64,000 bases of DNA, taken from the NCBI GenBank assembly GCA_949358305.1, contig OX442316.1:5518001-5582000 (forward strand), in the 5' to 3' direction. The position numbers and the translations under genes are program-made. The notes below the pieces were generated by a model. It did no database searches, was not told the DNA's origin, and worked only from the letters and a program-made list of their open reading frames with translations. Source of the DNA: Strigamia acuminata. Taxonomy: Eukaryota > Arthropoda > Chilopoda > Geophilomorpha > Linotaeniidae. Positions 11,717-22,663 of this stretch are shown here, piece after piece (within the stretch, counting starts at the first letter, position 1; every line of letters begins with the position of its first letter).

Positions 11717-12330
11717 AGTTAGAATAGAATGTGTCCTATTAAGATTTAGCATTAGCAAACGCAGTTTTCTCTAGGAGCTTGATTAGCTTATTGCTGTCCT
11801 TTTTGCAGAAAATAAACTGCTAAAAGAACAATCACAATTTGGAGGAGCTCAGCAACTCGTGGTAACTCCAGTATTCTACCAAGGTTATTGGTACACTCCA
11901 CACCCAAACCAGAGACAATTTAATAGAGGAGATAATCCATCTGGCAGGTCTTGCTACAATCAACAAGCACCATTTGGAGCTCAACAACAGGCTGGTTGGG
12001 GATATTGTAACAACTGTGCTAACCAAGATAATTACAGAGGAATAATTACCGAGCAAGAAACAAACAATAGACGATGTAATATTGGAAGGGGTTTCTATAG
12101 GAATAACAACAACAATAATCAAGGCTAGAATCTAAATAGGAACCAGAATAGTAACGGTGGACGGAACAACAATAATCAAGAAAACTAAAGAAGTCACAAA
12201 GAGGACATCCAAGAAAGCTAAAAAGAAAGAAGCTGACCATAGTTGATTTGAAGACGACCAATGAACTTTTGCAAATACCAATAATAGTGAATAATATGGA
12301 AATAAAAGGAGTTCTGGACTCTGGAGAAAT
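11717..12330 (+). repeat. Retrotransposon gag-protease fragment, second copy
   Basis: This is closely similar to the fragment at 7737, with the same order of Gag tail and protease start (VLDSG is complete here). Here it lies downstream of an intact receptor rather than inside one. Just after it, 12363-12582 begins TGTTTCACGC, ends GTTTGTTACA and follows a purine-rich tract, so it could be the 3' LTR of the same element. I could not find a 5' partner. Confidence 0.5.
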
Positions 12331-12845
12331 ATAATTAATGAAGAGGAATATTGATTAGGAATGTTTCACGCTCTTAAGGTTAAAGTCACGATGTTGCCTC
12401 GGTTAGAGAGCGGCTGACTGGCCTTGTTTCAAGAAGTGTTTGATAACTCTTAGTTGGTCACTGTTACAGTTATGATAAGTTTATGATTTAAGTTAATTTT
12501 AAGTTAGTAATATTATAAACACTTAGTCTGTATGGTTGAAAAGCTTGTAAATCTAACCTTAAAACTGAGTTTGTTACACTTTGTCACAAATCGTTGTCAA
12601 CCTTGACATCTTTTCAAACAACTTAATAAAGCAATTATAAATAATTAAACTTTCTAACTTGTCGTTAATATAATTACTGTTATAATAAACTTCCTTAAAA
12701 CAATTTTCAAGGAAAACAAATCTATAGAACAAAAACACACAGCACACACCTCCAGCGACGGTTCATGTACAGACATCGTTTGAGGAATGATTAACCTTGG
12801 TATCAAGGGCAATATTGTGTATCCGATAGAAATATCAACTGAATT
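12331..12845. other. Possible LTR remnant and upstream module of copy 6
   Basis: The left part holds the possible LTR remnant described for the adjacent fragment. The right part, from about 12585, is the type IIa upstream module with the conserved element at 12597-12607. Confidence 0.4.
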
Positions 12846-13977
12846 ATGGAAAAATTTCCTGAGTGCATCAAGTGGAAACTAGACTTTTCAACTGACTATA
12901 TTTTTATTGAAAATGAAACCTTGCTTTATCTACCGACAAATCAATCGTACAGTATTGGCGAATATTCAACAAACAATCAAACCGCACTTGTTTGTGTTCC
13001 ACAAGATGCTCGAACACTGTTTTATGACATGCACCTACCGGTAATTTACATAATTGCGTGGCTATTGTCAATCATTGCACTCATTTTTTCCATTTACTTC
13101 CAATCGCGAAGTGTGAGTAATGTTTACGACAAACGACCTCTTTTATGCCACATGATGTGTTTGTTGTGCTACTATGTATTTGGTGTTGTGTACCTCCTAA
13201 CACCTATTTTTATTAGAAAGATGTGCTATTTTATAGGCACTTGTTACCTGTATTCTTTCCTGGCGGCCTTTTGTTGGCTGAACGTTGTCACTTTTAATGT
13301 GTGGAGACATTTTCATCCGCAGCGGATTCTCCATTCAACACCTCGTGCATCAAATTTCAAGTTTGCATTCCAATCGCTGTATGCTTGGTTGATGCCTGCT
13401 TTGGTTCTAATCACATGCAATTTACTCATTTTTGTAAAAGCGCCAATTGTACTTGGTTCAGATTGGTCGTGTTTTTTAACTATGTACCGCAACGACGCTC
13501 AAGTGCTATTTCTTGAAGCCAGTGAAGGTTACACAGTACTAGTTAATGTTGTTTTAATAATGATAACTTTCTACAATTTGAAGTCGATGAGCTCGGGAAT
13601 TGAAATTGCAAATCGGCGAATCCATTCACAAATGTAAGAATTTTTGTGATTTGGGTATTTGTGACAAGAATAAGTCCAATTTATATAATAATTTACATTT
13701 TAGGTTTCGAATGTATGTCAAGTTATTACTGGTCACTGGTGTTTGTTGGGTCCTTCAAATTTTGGAGTGGGTTACATCGCCTAGGTATGTACGTAACCCA
13801 GCGTACTGGATTGTACCTGAAGTCATGAATGGTCTGCAAGGAGTCATATTGTTTCTTATTTACAACTGCAATGGTGAAATTAAAGCCAAAATACGCAAAC
13901 ATTATTCTAACATAATTGGTCAGTTGAGGAGTTGGCTTTGTTTACAAACAAAACTCACAATCTCACCTTGTAACTAA
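12846..13977 (+). CDS. Mth-like GPCR, copy 6 (type II)
   Basis: Exons 12846-13633 and 13704-13977 give 353 residues. The start of TM1 carries a two-residue insertion (MHLPVIYIIAW instead of MDLIYIIAW), caused by six extra bases at 13038-13043 that make the octamer TACCGGTA. TM3 contains TCYLYSFLAAFCW, where most copies have TCGQYSFLAAFCW. Exon 2 has another small insertion (TSPRYVRNPAYW). The C-tail ends LTISPCN. The frame is open throughout, so it is probably expressed, with an altered extracellular edge of TM1. Confidence 0.85.
13036..13043. repeat. TACCGGTA footprint inside a coding exon
   Basis: Copy 6 reads CCTA-CCGGTA-ATTTACAT, while copies 2, 4 and 10 read CCTA- or CTTA-ATTTACAT. The insertion of CCGGTA at a TA keeps the frame and adds Pro-Val at the TM1 edge. 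Confidence 0.65.
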
Positions 13978-14851
13978 TAAATTGAAATAATGCAATCAAA
14001 AAATAATACACTTCCTAAGCATACCAGTAACTTAGTAGCCCTACTGTGAATACAGCAAACTAATATACAATGGAAAATATTTTAGAAAAATAAAATAAAA
14101 TAAACAAACAGAAATAATAAAGCTTAAACATTTGCAACCATTTAATTTGATGTTAAGAGATAAATATTACTTTTGAAGTGCTGCCCGTCAAAACTAACAC
14201 ATTTTGCTACAATTTCAATTTCAATTTTTGCAATATTGTTTTTTCACTGCCAAGTCACGGGCCACCGGGAAATTCCCGCTATCCCACCGAGCCAATCCAG
14301 CCCCATGACAAAACAGTAATTATCTGTTGTCAAATTACTAACAACTTATTTTCTCATAAACTCCCTGATGTACAAAATTCGCATTACAGGGCGAAAAGAA
14401 GTAAAGAGCATAAACACACGGGATACAGTTCCACAGACGTTTCTTAATTATCGTCTGGCTTCATTAACATTAAGCACATGTGCATTAAGAATTACGGTAA
14501 GCCCTAATTGTTTGTAAAGAATTTAATTACAGTAATAATAAACTGTTGAAAATAAATATCAGGATTTGAAAAATACACACAAGTTCGATTCAAGAAAAAA
14601 AGTGTGTCATCAGTGGTGTGACATGACTTCTGGTGACAGTAAACAAAAACACCATACCAACTAGCAAAACAAATCTTATTACATAAACTTCCTTAAAAAT
14701 AATTGCAGCGGGAGATAAAAACAAGAGAATAAACACAGACATTACACAAGAGACGGATATTGTGTAGAGAGCAATTGGGAAATGATTAACATTGGCATTA
14801 GGGGCAATATTGTGCATTACGACTACTCCCGATAGAAATATCAACTGAATT
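13978..14851. other. Spacer between receptor copies 6 and 7
   Basis: This is the 3' flank of copy 6, then a type IIb upstream module (14255-14851) closely matching that of copy 3. No gene is seen. Confidence 0.6.
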
Positions 14852-15188
14852 ATGGAAAAATTTGTACAGTGCATCAAATGGAAACTAGATTTTTCAACTG
14901 AATACATTTTTATTCAAAACAAAACCTTGCTTTATCTACCGACAAATCAATCGTACAATTTTGGCGAATACCCAATATTCTTTCCTGGCGGCCTTTTGTT
15001 GGCTGAACGTTGTCACTTTTAATATGTGGAGACATTTTCATCCGCAGCGGATTCTCCATTCATCTCCTCGTGCGTCAAATTTCAAGTTTGCATTCCAATC
15101 GCTGTATGCTTGGGTGATGCCTGCTTTGGTTCTAACCACATGCAATTTGCTCATTTTTGTAAAAGCGCCAATTGTACTTGGTTTAGAT

Positions 15189-15421
15189 GGCGAGGAGGAA
15201 TATTTTCGACCCGGATTCTTTGCGACCGGGATTCTTTTCGACTCGAGGTAAAGTGCGCTTTTTTTCGACTGGGATTATTTTCGACCAGGAAAATTTTCGA
15301 CCAGGAAAATTTTCGACTAGGAATTTTTTCGACTCAAACAGGATAATTTTCGACCAGGAAAATTTTCGACCAGGATTCATCTCGACCAGGATTTTTTTCG
15401 ACCGGACATTTTTCGACTTCA
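15189..15421 (+). repeat. Left inverted arm of the foldback-like transposon
   Basis: About thirteen units of the kind TTCGACCAGGA(A/T), spaced 14-18 bp and imperfectly repeated. In frame they give an artificial ORF, and the complementary strand shows another; neither is a gene. Confidence 0.85.
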
Positions 15422-15677
15422 CCAATGGTTGGGGGTTTATATACCCCAAATAATGTCACGCATTATATAACTGACGATGTCAGTATACAATACGTGACGA
15501 TGACACGTATTGCATACATGACAGGAGTAATGTGTATTGTTCAATCCAACACTATATTTTTTAATGGAAATTGCTGGAATTGTGTTTCTTGAATAAGCAT
15601 TTTTTAGAAGCAAATAATCTACTTTTGCAGCCTTCTTTATAGCATTTACTCACTAAAAGTTTATTTCTAATTGCAGA

Positions 15678-15862
15678 TTGTATTGTGCAATCCGATCTGT
15701 TTAATCGGTTACACTATCGCATCATGGAATTTCTTTAACGAGCGGATACACGAAGAAGAATTCATTCTTTTAAATTTTTTTGGTCAAGATTACGTGAAAT
15801 ATCAGAAGAACGTGCCTACTGGATTATCTTTTATATCGGGATTCAGGGTAGAGTACCAATAA
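15678..15862 (+). pseudogene. ICMT: Last exon of ICMT, orphaned
   Basis: After an acceptor (ATTGCAG) the frame reads IVLCNPICLIGYTIASWNFF and continues with NERIHEEEF, FFGQDYVKYQKNVPTGL and a stop. This is the C-terminus of protein-S-isoprenylcysteine O-methyltransferase, the ER membrane enzyme that methylates prenylated CaaX proteins such as Ras and lamins. The CNP, R-x-x-EE and FFG-x-x-Y-x-x-Y motifs of the ICMT active site are all there. The preceding exons, with the GWxYW and RHP regions, are absent between the transposon arm and this exon. It is therefore a 5'-truncated gene fragment, although the exon itself is undamaged. Confidence 0.85.
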
Positions 15863-17716
15863 GCGGACAAAAATCTTTATTTTCAATTCAATTTTTTTTT
15901 TTAATAAACAAACAAATAAATAAAAACTGTGTAAATTAATTTCAAACTTTAATTTCATCATTGGAGTCGCAAACAAGCAGAATCAAACCTATTTTTCTAC
16001 TTTTTCTTTCGACAAATGAAAAAACATCGGATTCGATTAAATTCGTGTGAAAATGCTTTTATTTCTCATTATTATAAAATTAAACTACTGTAAAATATTC
16101 TAAAAACAGTGCTGCCACAAGGCAGATGTAATTTACAAAATAATGTACAAAAATATTTTTTTTCCATTGACATTTACATTTTTCTAAATAAATAAAGAGC
16201 ACCACTAATAATAAAATTAAAAATGTTCTATAGCTGCTAAATAAACTAAGTTTGTTTAGATCGACAATATCAAAAATATAATGTGTTGTTTTTTCTTTTT
16301 GATATTGCTAATAAACGTTGTGATACGATGCTGTGAATATTACAGGATAATACTTGTTTTTGTTTTTTTTATACGGATGGGATTCGTAGGATTCGGATAG
16401 ATTCTGGGGATTCGGATGGGATTCGGAGGGGATTCGATGGGACTTGGAAAGATGCATATTATCATCACATCATTATCTTTAAAACTGAATAATAAATATG
16501 AAATTTACCGGCAGTTTTGATCAAGTTATGTAATAAAACACTCCAAAATTCAGAAATTAACACGAAAGCAAAACCTAATTCCAGCCAATAGTAAACAATA
16601 TTAAAAATACAAAAAATAAACCAAAGATATTGCTAAATTTTAATAACTGTTATGCTGGGGCATCACGTTGAAATAAAGGAGAGGTTTTTAAAGTGGAAAA
16701 CAAAACACACGTCTTTACTCGTGGGTAAAATACAAGCAAGTGAGGAGTAATACAAAATTGTCATGGTAACGCTTTTACAACAATGTAACAGTATGATATA
16801 GCAATAACACGTTCTTCAACAATGAACTCAACATTACATTAACATAACTTAACAATAACCAAAGTTAAAAAATTAAATTAAAAGCGAGGGGCGCAGGTGG
16901 GTGCAGGTCAAGCGCGCACGTGAGCGCGCAGGTCAAGGCGAGTGAAAAATTCGACGGAAAATTTGAGGGAAAATTCAATTACCGAGTCATTTAGACTTGT
17001 CAATTATTCCAGTTTTGGAAAACAAAATTATTATATTGTCTCTTGAATTAGTGACTTTTTTGATTTCTATTCAAAATTCAAATTTTAAAAGAAAAAAATA
17101 TTTCCAGAAAATTAAAATTAAATTAAATTAAAATTAAATTAAATTTAATTAATTTAAATCCCACGAAATGCATGTTTGAAACAGAAACTTGATAAAGTTT
17201 ACCACCAAAAACTTTTTCAACAACTTCCATAAAATGAAAATAAAACAACAAATGAAACAGGTGTAAATCAGCTGAATGAAGACCTCTTTATCAGGTCACA
17301 TCAAGGCCTGGGTTATTATGAGGAAGTGAGAAGCCTTGGAATCAAACATCATGACATATTCATGGCAGTGCATTTAACCAAAAAATCATTTATCAAACAT
17401 ACCGGTAATGTGGAATTAAACTTTTAAGAAAAAAAAAATCTTTTTATAATTTGTCTCATCACCTTTATGCCACAGGAAAAAAGCTAATTTCATGGTTATG
17501 TGCCCCAAGTAAAGCGAGGAACGTCGTATCTTTCTTTCTTTCTCTCTTTCTTTTATATTTTCCATTTATTTTTCTTGCATTTCCCTTCAAACACCTGTCG
17601 GGTTGACTTTGCCTAAAGGAGACTGGTGTCTCTTTACTGAATATTGGAGGAGGAACACCTGCTGCCATTTATATCACACCTCTCAAGGGTAAAGACACTT
17701 CCGGCCCCTCTTCACA

Positions 17717-17734
17717 CAGGTCACACACACACAC

Positions 17735-17792
<58 letters not shown>
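17717..17792. repeat. (CA)n microsatellite
   Basis: A CA dinucleotide tract with two CCCA interruptions near its left end. Confidence 0.95.
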
Positions 17793-18271
17793 TAAACTCT
17801 CCGACTTGCGCCACAAATTGAATTGTCAAAGTTTCATGTTTCATATTAATTTTTTTGAAGAATATTCGTCCTAGGAGTCATAAATTTCTGTGATTTTATT
17901 AGATTCACACAGGTGCAAACATTTCCCCCACCATTCCGCATAATTTCCTATAATAGAATTTCCAAATTGGTTTCTAACAAAAAAAAAACTTCTAAACGTC
18001 ATTTTTATTTGATTTATATTTATGTATTGGAGCATTTTACGCTAATCTGTTTGGCATTAAAAATTAAAAACGAATTAAAACACCGATAGTTTATTTGCTT
18101 CCATTTTGACCACCAAAGTGAATCTCATTTCATGCTCAATAAATTATGCATGGTTTCTTTTTTTAAACCAATATAAAATAGAATGGTAAAATACTGTTAA
18201 AATTTAGCGAAGAATTATCCATCGCTCCGTTGCTTAGCGACCACGTGTTTCGCAGCGAAGTCGCCCATCGG

Positions 18272-18362
18272 AATAATTTGACGCGCTATCTTTGAAATTG
18301 TTGGAAAACATGCGAAAAAACATTGTTTTCCAACAATTTCAAAGACAGCGCGTCAAATTATT
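18272..18362. repeat. Long inverted repeat (hairpin)
   Basis: Two 39-nt arms (18272-18310 and 18324-18362) are reverse complements with a single mismatch and flank a 13-nt loop. The transcript would form a very stable stem. It could be a tiny MITE or a small-RNA precursor; it matches nothing else in this window. Confidence 0.85.
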
Positions 18363-19225
18363 GTTTTCAAAACAATATCACCTTCGTTAAAATCTGATTA
18401 TTTGATGAAATAAGACTTATTTTACTTGCAAAAACTTATACATTAATTTATTGCCGTTTGTATTTGCCGTTATACAGAAGAAAATAACTGCACCAGAGCG
18501 AATAAATATTACATGTTTTTTTTAAGTACGGATCGACTTCCATTTAGCCACAAAATGCATTAAAGTTTTCGATCCAAAGTGCTCCGACTTACTAATTCTT
18601 GCAATTCCTCGCAAAAAACTTTATTTTATTTTAATTAAACTAGAATTAGCTATTTCACCGTGTCGCCATCTATCGCCAGAATAAAAAGCTCAAAAACGAG
18701 CTCGAAATTCAAATTTAGTAAACTATAATTTACTACAAACGGTTATAAAACAACGAGGAAAAATATTATGCTCTCTCCTGAGACTAAATTGGGCTAAATA
18801 TTGCATGGTTTTATTCATTTGATTTAATTTAATTGTCGTCTGCACCGACGATTTTTCAATTTGCCCCTGACCTCTCCATTTTGCACTTGCATTTTTGCTA
18901 ATTTCAAACATTTTTTTCCTCTGATTGAGCCACAAAAGTAAATGTCATTCCTTGTAAGAACACACAACTTGAGTTTGATGTGTTTTTTGAGTTGTGCAAT
19001 GCACCCAAGCCTTTCTGTGCCCCCTAAGTTTTGTGTTTTCTTCACTGAAAAACAAAGGGGTGAAAAATGGGTCAAAGTCACTGGCTAAATGTAGGGTGAG
19101 TGACCGAGTGACGCGATAAGAATTGGAGAGGAGTGCCAATCACGTGCCAAACCTTGGACCAAGGCCAAACATCATAAGTGAGAGAGCGACATTGCTAAAA
19201 CCCGTGTACCTGTGTAAAATTGACA

Positions 19226-20538
19226 ATGGCTTCACAAGATATGGATCCTGATGTTGCAAAGACTTTATTTCGCGAAGGTGTGACATTAATATTTTTAGAT
19301 GTACCACCAAAAACTGAATTTGGAATAGATCACAATACTTAGAATGTGGAAACCGATATCAAAGGTGTCAAGATGATTCCTCTGGGCATTCATTTTGTAT
19401 ATTACAGGTAATTTCGAGGTTAAAAATTTGGATTTGGATTTTGCAATGACTAATGACCACAATTTATTTTCTTTATTTCAGTGCAGTTAGTCGGGACAAC
19501 CAAATGGCACCCAGAACTGGATTTTTTCATTAATTCAATAAAGGAGAAATAGTTGTTACAAAATGGGATAAATATCTCGAAGGTTATTTTAATTAACGTT
19601 TAAATTGGTCTGTAACCTGAATTGTGTATCGTTCAATATAGATATCAAAGATGAAGTCACTTCAGATGAAGAAATAGACAGGCTTAAAGAGAATTTAAGG
19701 GAGCTTGACAAACATTTAGGCGCTTATCCATACGACAACTGGAAAAAATGGATTTTCCAGACCTACTACATGACTGGTAAGGAAAAAAATTTCGTATTTT
19801 GTAAAATATTTTATACAAAACTTATTCTCTTAGACACAGTTTTAGAACGGGTGCAGCCATTAAACAAAAAAATTTCGTCAGTTTCCCATTTAATAACTGA
19901 TGAGAGTGAATCGTCAACAAGAACAAATAAGAGACCAAAACTAGATGATTTTCTTCCGAAAATGTGTCAAAAACCCGGAACGGAAATTCGTTTTTCCAAA
20001 TTTCCTGAAAAAAGTAAGAAGAAAAAAAAGACAATTTTGATTTTAAAAAAGTAACTTAAATGTTTTGTGAAATCACAAAACAGTTTAGATTTGACCTATA
20101 CTTTAGATCAAATGCTCAAATCGTATACAGATCCTGAAGACATTCTCGGAGAACTTCAAATGGCTTTTATTTGTTTTATTTTAGGACAGGTGTACGACGC
20201 ATTTGAAGAATGGAAACATTTAATCCACTTGCTGTGCTCGTGCGACAATGCTCTTACGAAATACGCAGATTTATATTCAAAATTCATTTTTGTACTTCAT
20301 CACCAACTTCAGGAAATTCCTCGCGATTTCTTTGTAGATATTGTCAGTCGTGAAAACTTCCTCGTCAACACATTGCATTCTTTCTTCTCCAATTTGAACG
20401 GGAACCAACAAGTACCGCACGAAATTGTAGAAAAGGGTAGAAGGTTTAAAAAAATATTTAACGAAAACATTCAAGTGGGATTTTGATAGGGAAGATGATG
20501 ATGAAGCGCCTGTTGTTGTTGAAACTGAAGAAATGTGA
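19226..20538 (+). pseudogene. AAR2: AAR2 splicing-factor gene, decayed
   Basis: Exon-sized blocks at 19226-19407, 19482-19582, 19642-19776, 19834-20013 and about 20055-20538 follow AAR2 from start to end: MDPDVAKTLFREGVTLIFLD, GVKMIPLGIHF, LGAYPYDNWKKWI, PGTEIRFSKFP, DILGELQMAFICFILGQVYD, EIPRDFFVDIVSRENFL and EAPVVVETEEM. AAR2 chaperones PRPF8 during U5 snRNP assembly. Three lesions are clear: a TAG at 19340-19342 where the family has Trp, a TAA at 19531-19533, and a frameshift at about 20450-20470, after which the true C-terminus (KTFKWDF) continues in another frame. The fourth intron boundary is also unclear. Introns are kept, so it is a duplicated rather than a retroposed copy. A working AAR2 must exist elsewhere, because the gene is essential in other animals. 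Confidence 0.9.
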
Positions 20539-20788
20539 TTCGTGTGAATAAATAAAAATATTTGGTCAAAGTAATTTTTTTTGGAATTTTTTATTTATTA
20601 ATAAAAATGATGACATTGCAATTCGATTGACGAGTTTCAAAATTATCAACATCCGAAGTTAAACTCTAAACCTTCAAAGAAATTTCATTAAAAATCATGC
20701 TAATTAGACATTTTCTTTAATTATTTCACTTTATTTACAACATCGTCTGCAATTTAACCCGTAGTTTTTCTACTTTTGTCTGCTGCAA

Positions 20789-21775
20789 TCAATGAATTCG
20801 ATGGATCCTAATTAATCCTGAATTTTCACCCGAAGCCACTAATAAATGCGATCCGAAGTTTGGACTCCAAGCCACCTGAAATTAGGATTAAAATTAGATT
20901 AAAATTAGATTAAAATAATATTAATTTTTAATCTCCACTCACTTTATTAATGGATGCAATTTCAAACGAACGAAGATCAGATGAGGTCATTGTATTTGCG
21001 TGAGTTAATCGCGTAATTTCGTCCTGGGGTATTAAATTATTTGATATCTAATAAAAAATACAATTAAAATGCATGAAATCGCTAAGGAGTAATAGAATAC
21101 TCGAGAGGTAACAGAAGTAAATAAACTAAAGTACCATAAAATATTCATTTACTTCCACCAATTCAATAAAACGAGTCTCTAGATTTTTACCGGTACGTTA
21201 TCCATAAAAACTATTCCGTAATCCGTGACCGCGTCTCTTTATAAGACTCAGATGTCTTCTCTGGCGTTCGTTTGGCTGGATCGCAAGAATCGGCCGTCGA
21301 TTGATCACTTCGAACATCTTGAGCTGAATTATCTGCTGAATTTTTCGACGAATTTGTCTCTATTTTGTCACCCAGATCGGACTCTAGCGTCTTTAGATTG
21401 CAAACATTTGTTCTATAAATTGGCTGCAATTAAAAAAAATATACATTTTAATTTCAATCAATATTAACTAGAAATATATTCCTTACGAATCGTTTTCTCG
21501 ATATCCTTTTCTAATTACCAACGCCGTGCAGAAGTTGGGTCAAAACTGTGCCCACTACTTCACCATTCGAATCGCAAGTAGCCGTACAATTTAGCCAATC
21601 ATTAACGGACACTTGCTACAAAGAAAAAATGTAAACATAAATTTCAATAATAATTTAACAAGTAAGGATAAAATTACCCAAATGGAGCAGTTATGTGCTG
21701 CTATACATCACGAGCCATTACCGAAATAGCCCTTCTCCACAAACCTTAGATTCGTTCGCCATAAACTAAAAACAA
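20789..21775 (-). pseudogene. 3' part of a WD-repeat gene, GTF3C2-like
   Basis: On the minus strand the last two exons are clean: 21047-20943 (ISNNLIPQDEITRLTHANTM and on) and 20875-20789 (VAWSPNFGSHLLVASGENSG, then LIRIHRIH and a stop). The first exon has an intact GT donor. The C-terminal WD-type sequence ending SGLIRI resembles TFIIIC subunit 2 (GTF3C2/TFIIIC110), though I hold that name loosely. Further up, pieces read PIYRTNVCNLKTLESDLGDK, AVTDYGIVFMDNVP (in a different frame from the preceding piece) and DWLNCTATCDSNGEVVGTV. An AAHNCSIW block near 21690 is one base out of frame. The 5' exons are missing: the transposon arm starts at about 21868. The piece is 5'-truncated and frameshifted. 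Confidence 0.6.
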
Positions 21776-21867
21776 AATTTTGGTTCAAATATGTACCGAT
21801 GAAAGAAAATATAAAAATGAATAAATTTGACACGTTACAAGTCCATTTATAAAAGTAAACTACCTAA

Positions 21868-22120
21868 ATTTCGACCAAGTCGAAAGGAATCCTGGTCGAA
21901 GTGAATCCCGGTCGAGATAAATCCTGGTCGCAAAGAATCCTAGTCGATAAAATTCCAGGTCGCAATCCAACCGGTCGAAAAGAATCCTGGTCGCAAACAA
22001 TCCTGATCGGAAACAATCCTGGTCGCAAACAATCCGGTCGAGAAAAATCCGGTCGCAAAAAATCCGGTCGAAAAAAAACGCGGTCGAAAGGAATCCGAGT
22101 CGAAAATATTCTACCCTGCC
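21868..22120 (-). repeat. Right inverted arm of the foldback-like transposon
   Basis: Imperfect units of GGTCGAAA/GGTCGCAA with AATCC(T/C), the complement of the left-arm units. The outermost 39 bases match the left end at roughly five of six positions. Confidence 0.85.
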
Positions 22121-22663
22121 GTTTAGATTCGTCGTGTTTTTTATCTATGTACCGCAACTACGCTCAAGTGCTGTTTCTTCAAGCCGGTGAATTTTACACA
22201 TTACTAGTTAATGTTGTTTTAATAATGATTACTTTCTACAATTTGAAGTCAATGAGTTCGGGAATTGCAATGGCAAATCAACAAATTCATTCGCAAATGT
22301 AGGAATTTTAGTTATTTATGACAAGAATAATTTCAAATATTTGATCATTTACTTTTTAGGCTCCGAATGTATGTGAAGTTATTACTGGTTACCGGTGTTT
22401 GTTGGGTTTTTGAAGTTTTGGAGTGGGTTACTTTCCCTTATAGACACAACTCATATCAACATACTGGTGTGTACCTGAAGTTTTAAACAGTCTGCAAGGA
22501 GTCATATTGTTTCTTATTTACAACTGCAATTGTGAAATGAAAGCTAAAACACATAAACATTATTGTGACATAATTGAACGGTTGAGGAGTTGGCTTTGTT
22601 TTTAAAAAAAACTCACAATCTCCTTACACTAATTAGGTTTTGAATTATAATAATAGATCGGAA

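Larger units (their letters stand above)
15863..19225. other. Transposon interior between ICMT exon and AAR2
   Basis: AT-rich non-coding DNA. It includes a short GGATTCGGATGG-type minisatellite (about 16375-16445), a GC-richer patch near 16885-16950, a CA microsatellite (17717-17792) and a long hairpin (18272-18362). If the block came from a host chromosome, this is the ICMT-AAR2 intergenic region, and the AAR2 promoter should lie near its right end. I see no gene. Confidence 0.55.
15189..22120. mobile_element. Foldback-like transposon carrying host genes
   Basis: This 6,932-bp insertion is flanked by the 8-bp direct repeat GTTTAGAT (15181-15188 and 22121-22128). The uninterrupted sequence of sister copy 2 (near 5750) has this 8-mer once. 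Both ends carry inverted arms of roughly 235-250 bp. The left end starts GGCGAGGAGGAATATTTTCG, and the complement of the right end starts GGCAGGGTAGAATATTTTCG. Each arm is a run of a dozen or more imperfect TCGACC(A/C)GGATT units. No transposase is visible. The 6.4-kb interior holds the ICMT last exon, a decayed AAR2 gene and the 3' part of a WD-repeat gene. The arm architecture recalls foldback elements and the 8-bp duplication fits hAT-, P- or Merlin-type transposases, but I cannot assign a superfamily. Confidence 0.85.
14852..22605 (+). pseudogene. Mth-like GPCR, copy 7, split by a transposon (type II)
   Basis: The left part (14852-15188) starts with the type II leader and ATG, but an internal deletion of about 0.4 kb joins GEY directly to QYSFLAAFCW, removing TM1, TM2 and part of TM3. 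The frame then runs to VLGLD, where a 6.9-kb transposon is inserted. The receptor resumes at 22121-22128, a second copy of the 8-bp GTTTAGAT, with SSCFLSMYRNYAQ and TM5. Exon 2 (from 22360) has an extra stretch at HNSYQHTG that shifts the frame before TM7. Deletion, insertion and frameshift leave it non-functional. Confidence 0.92.

Noticed and set aside
15187-15453. Open frames on both strands through TCGACC repeats; also considered as a CRISPR-like array
   Set aside because: The units are imperfect, spaced 14-18 bp with no unique spacers, occur inverted at the other end of the insertion, and the host is eukaryotic. They are transposon arms.
15480-15530. CAATACGTG-ACGATGA-CACGTATTG as a regulatory palindrome
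   Set aside because: A 9-bp inverted repeat in AT-rich transposon DNA with no gene in position; too weak to call.
17644-17874. Open frame with poly Thr-His
   Set aside because: Translation of a (CA)n microsatellite.
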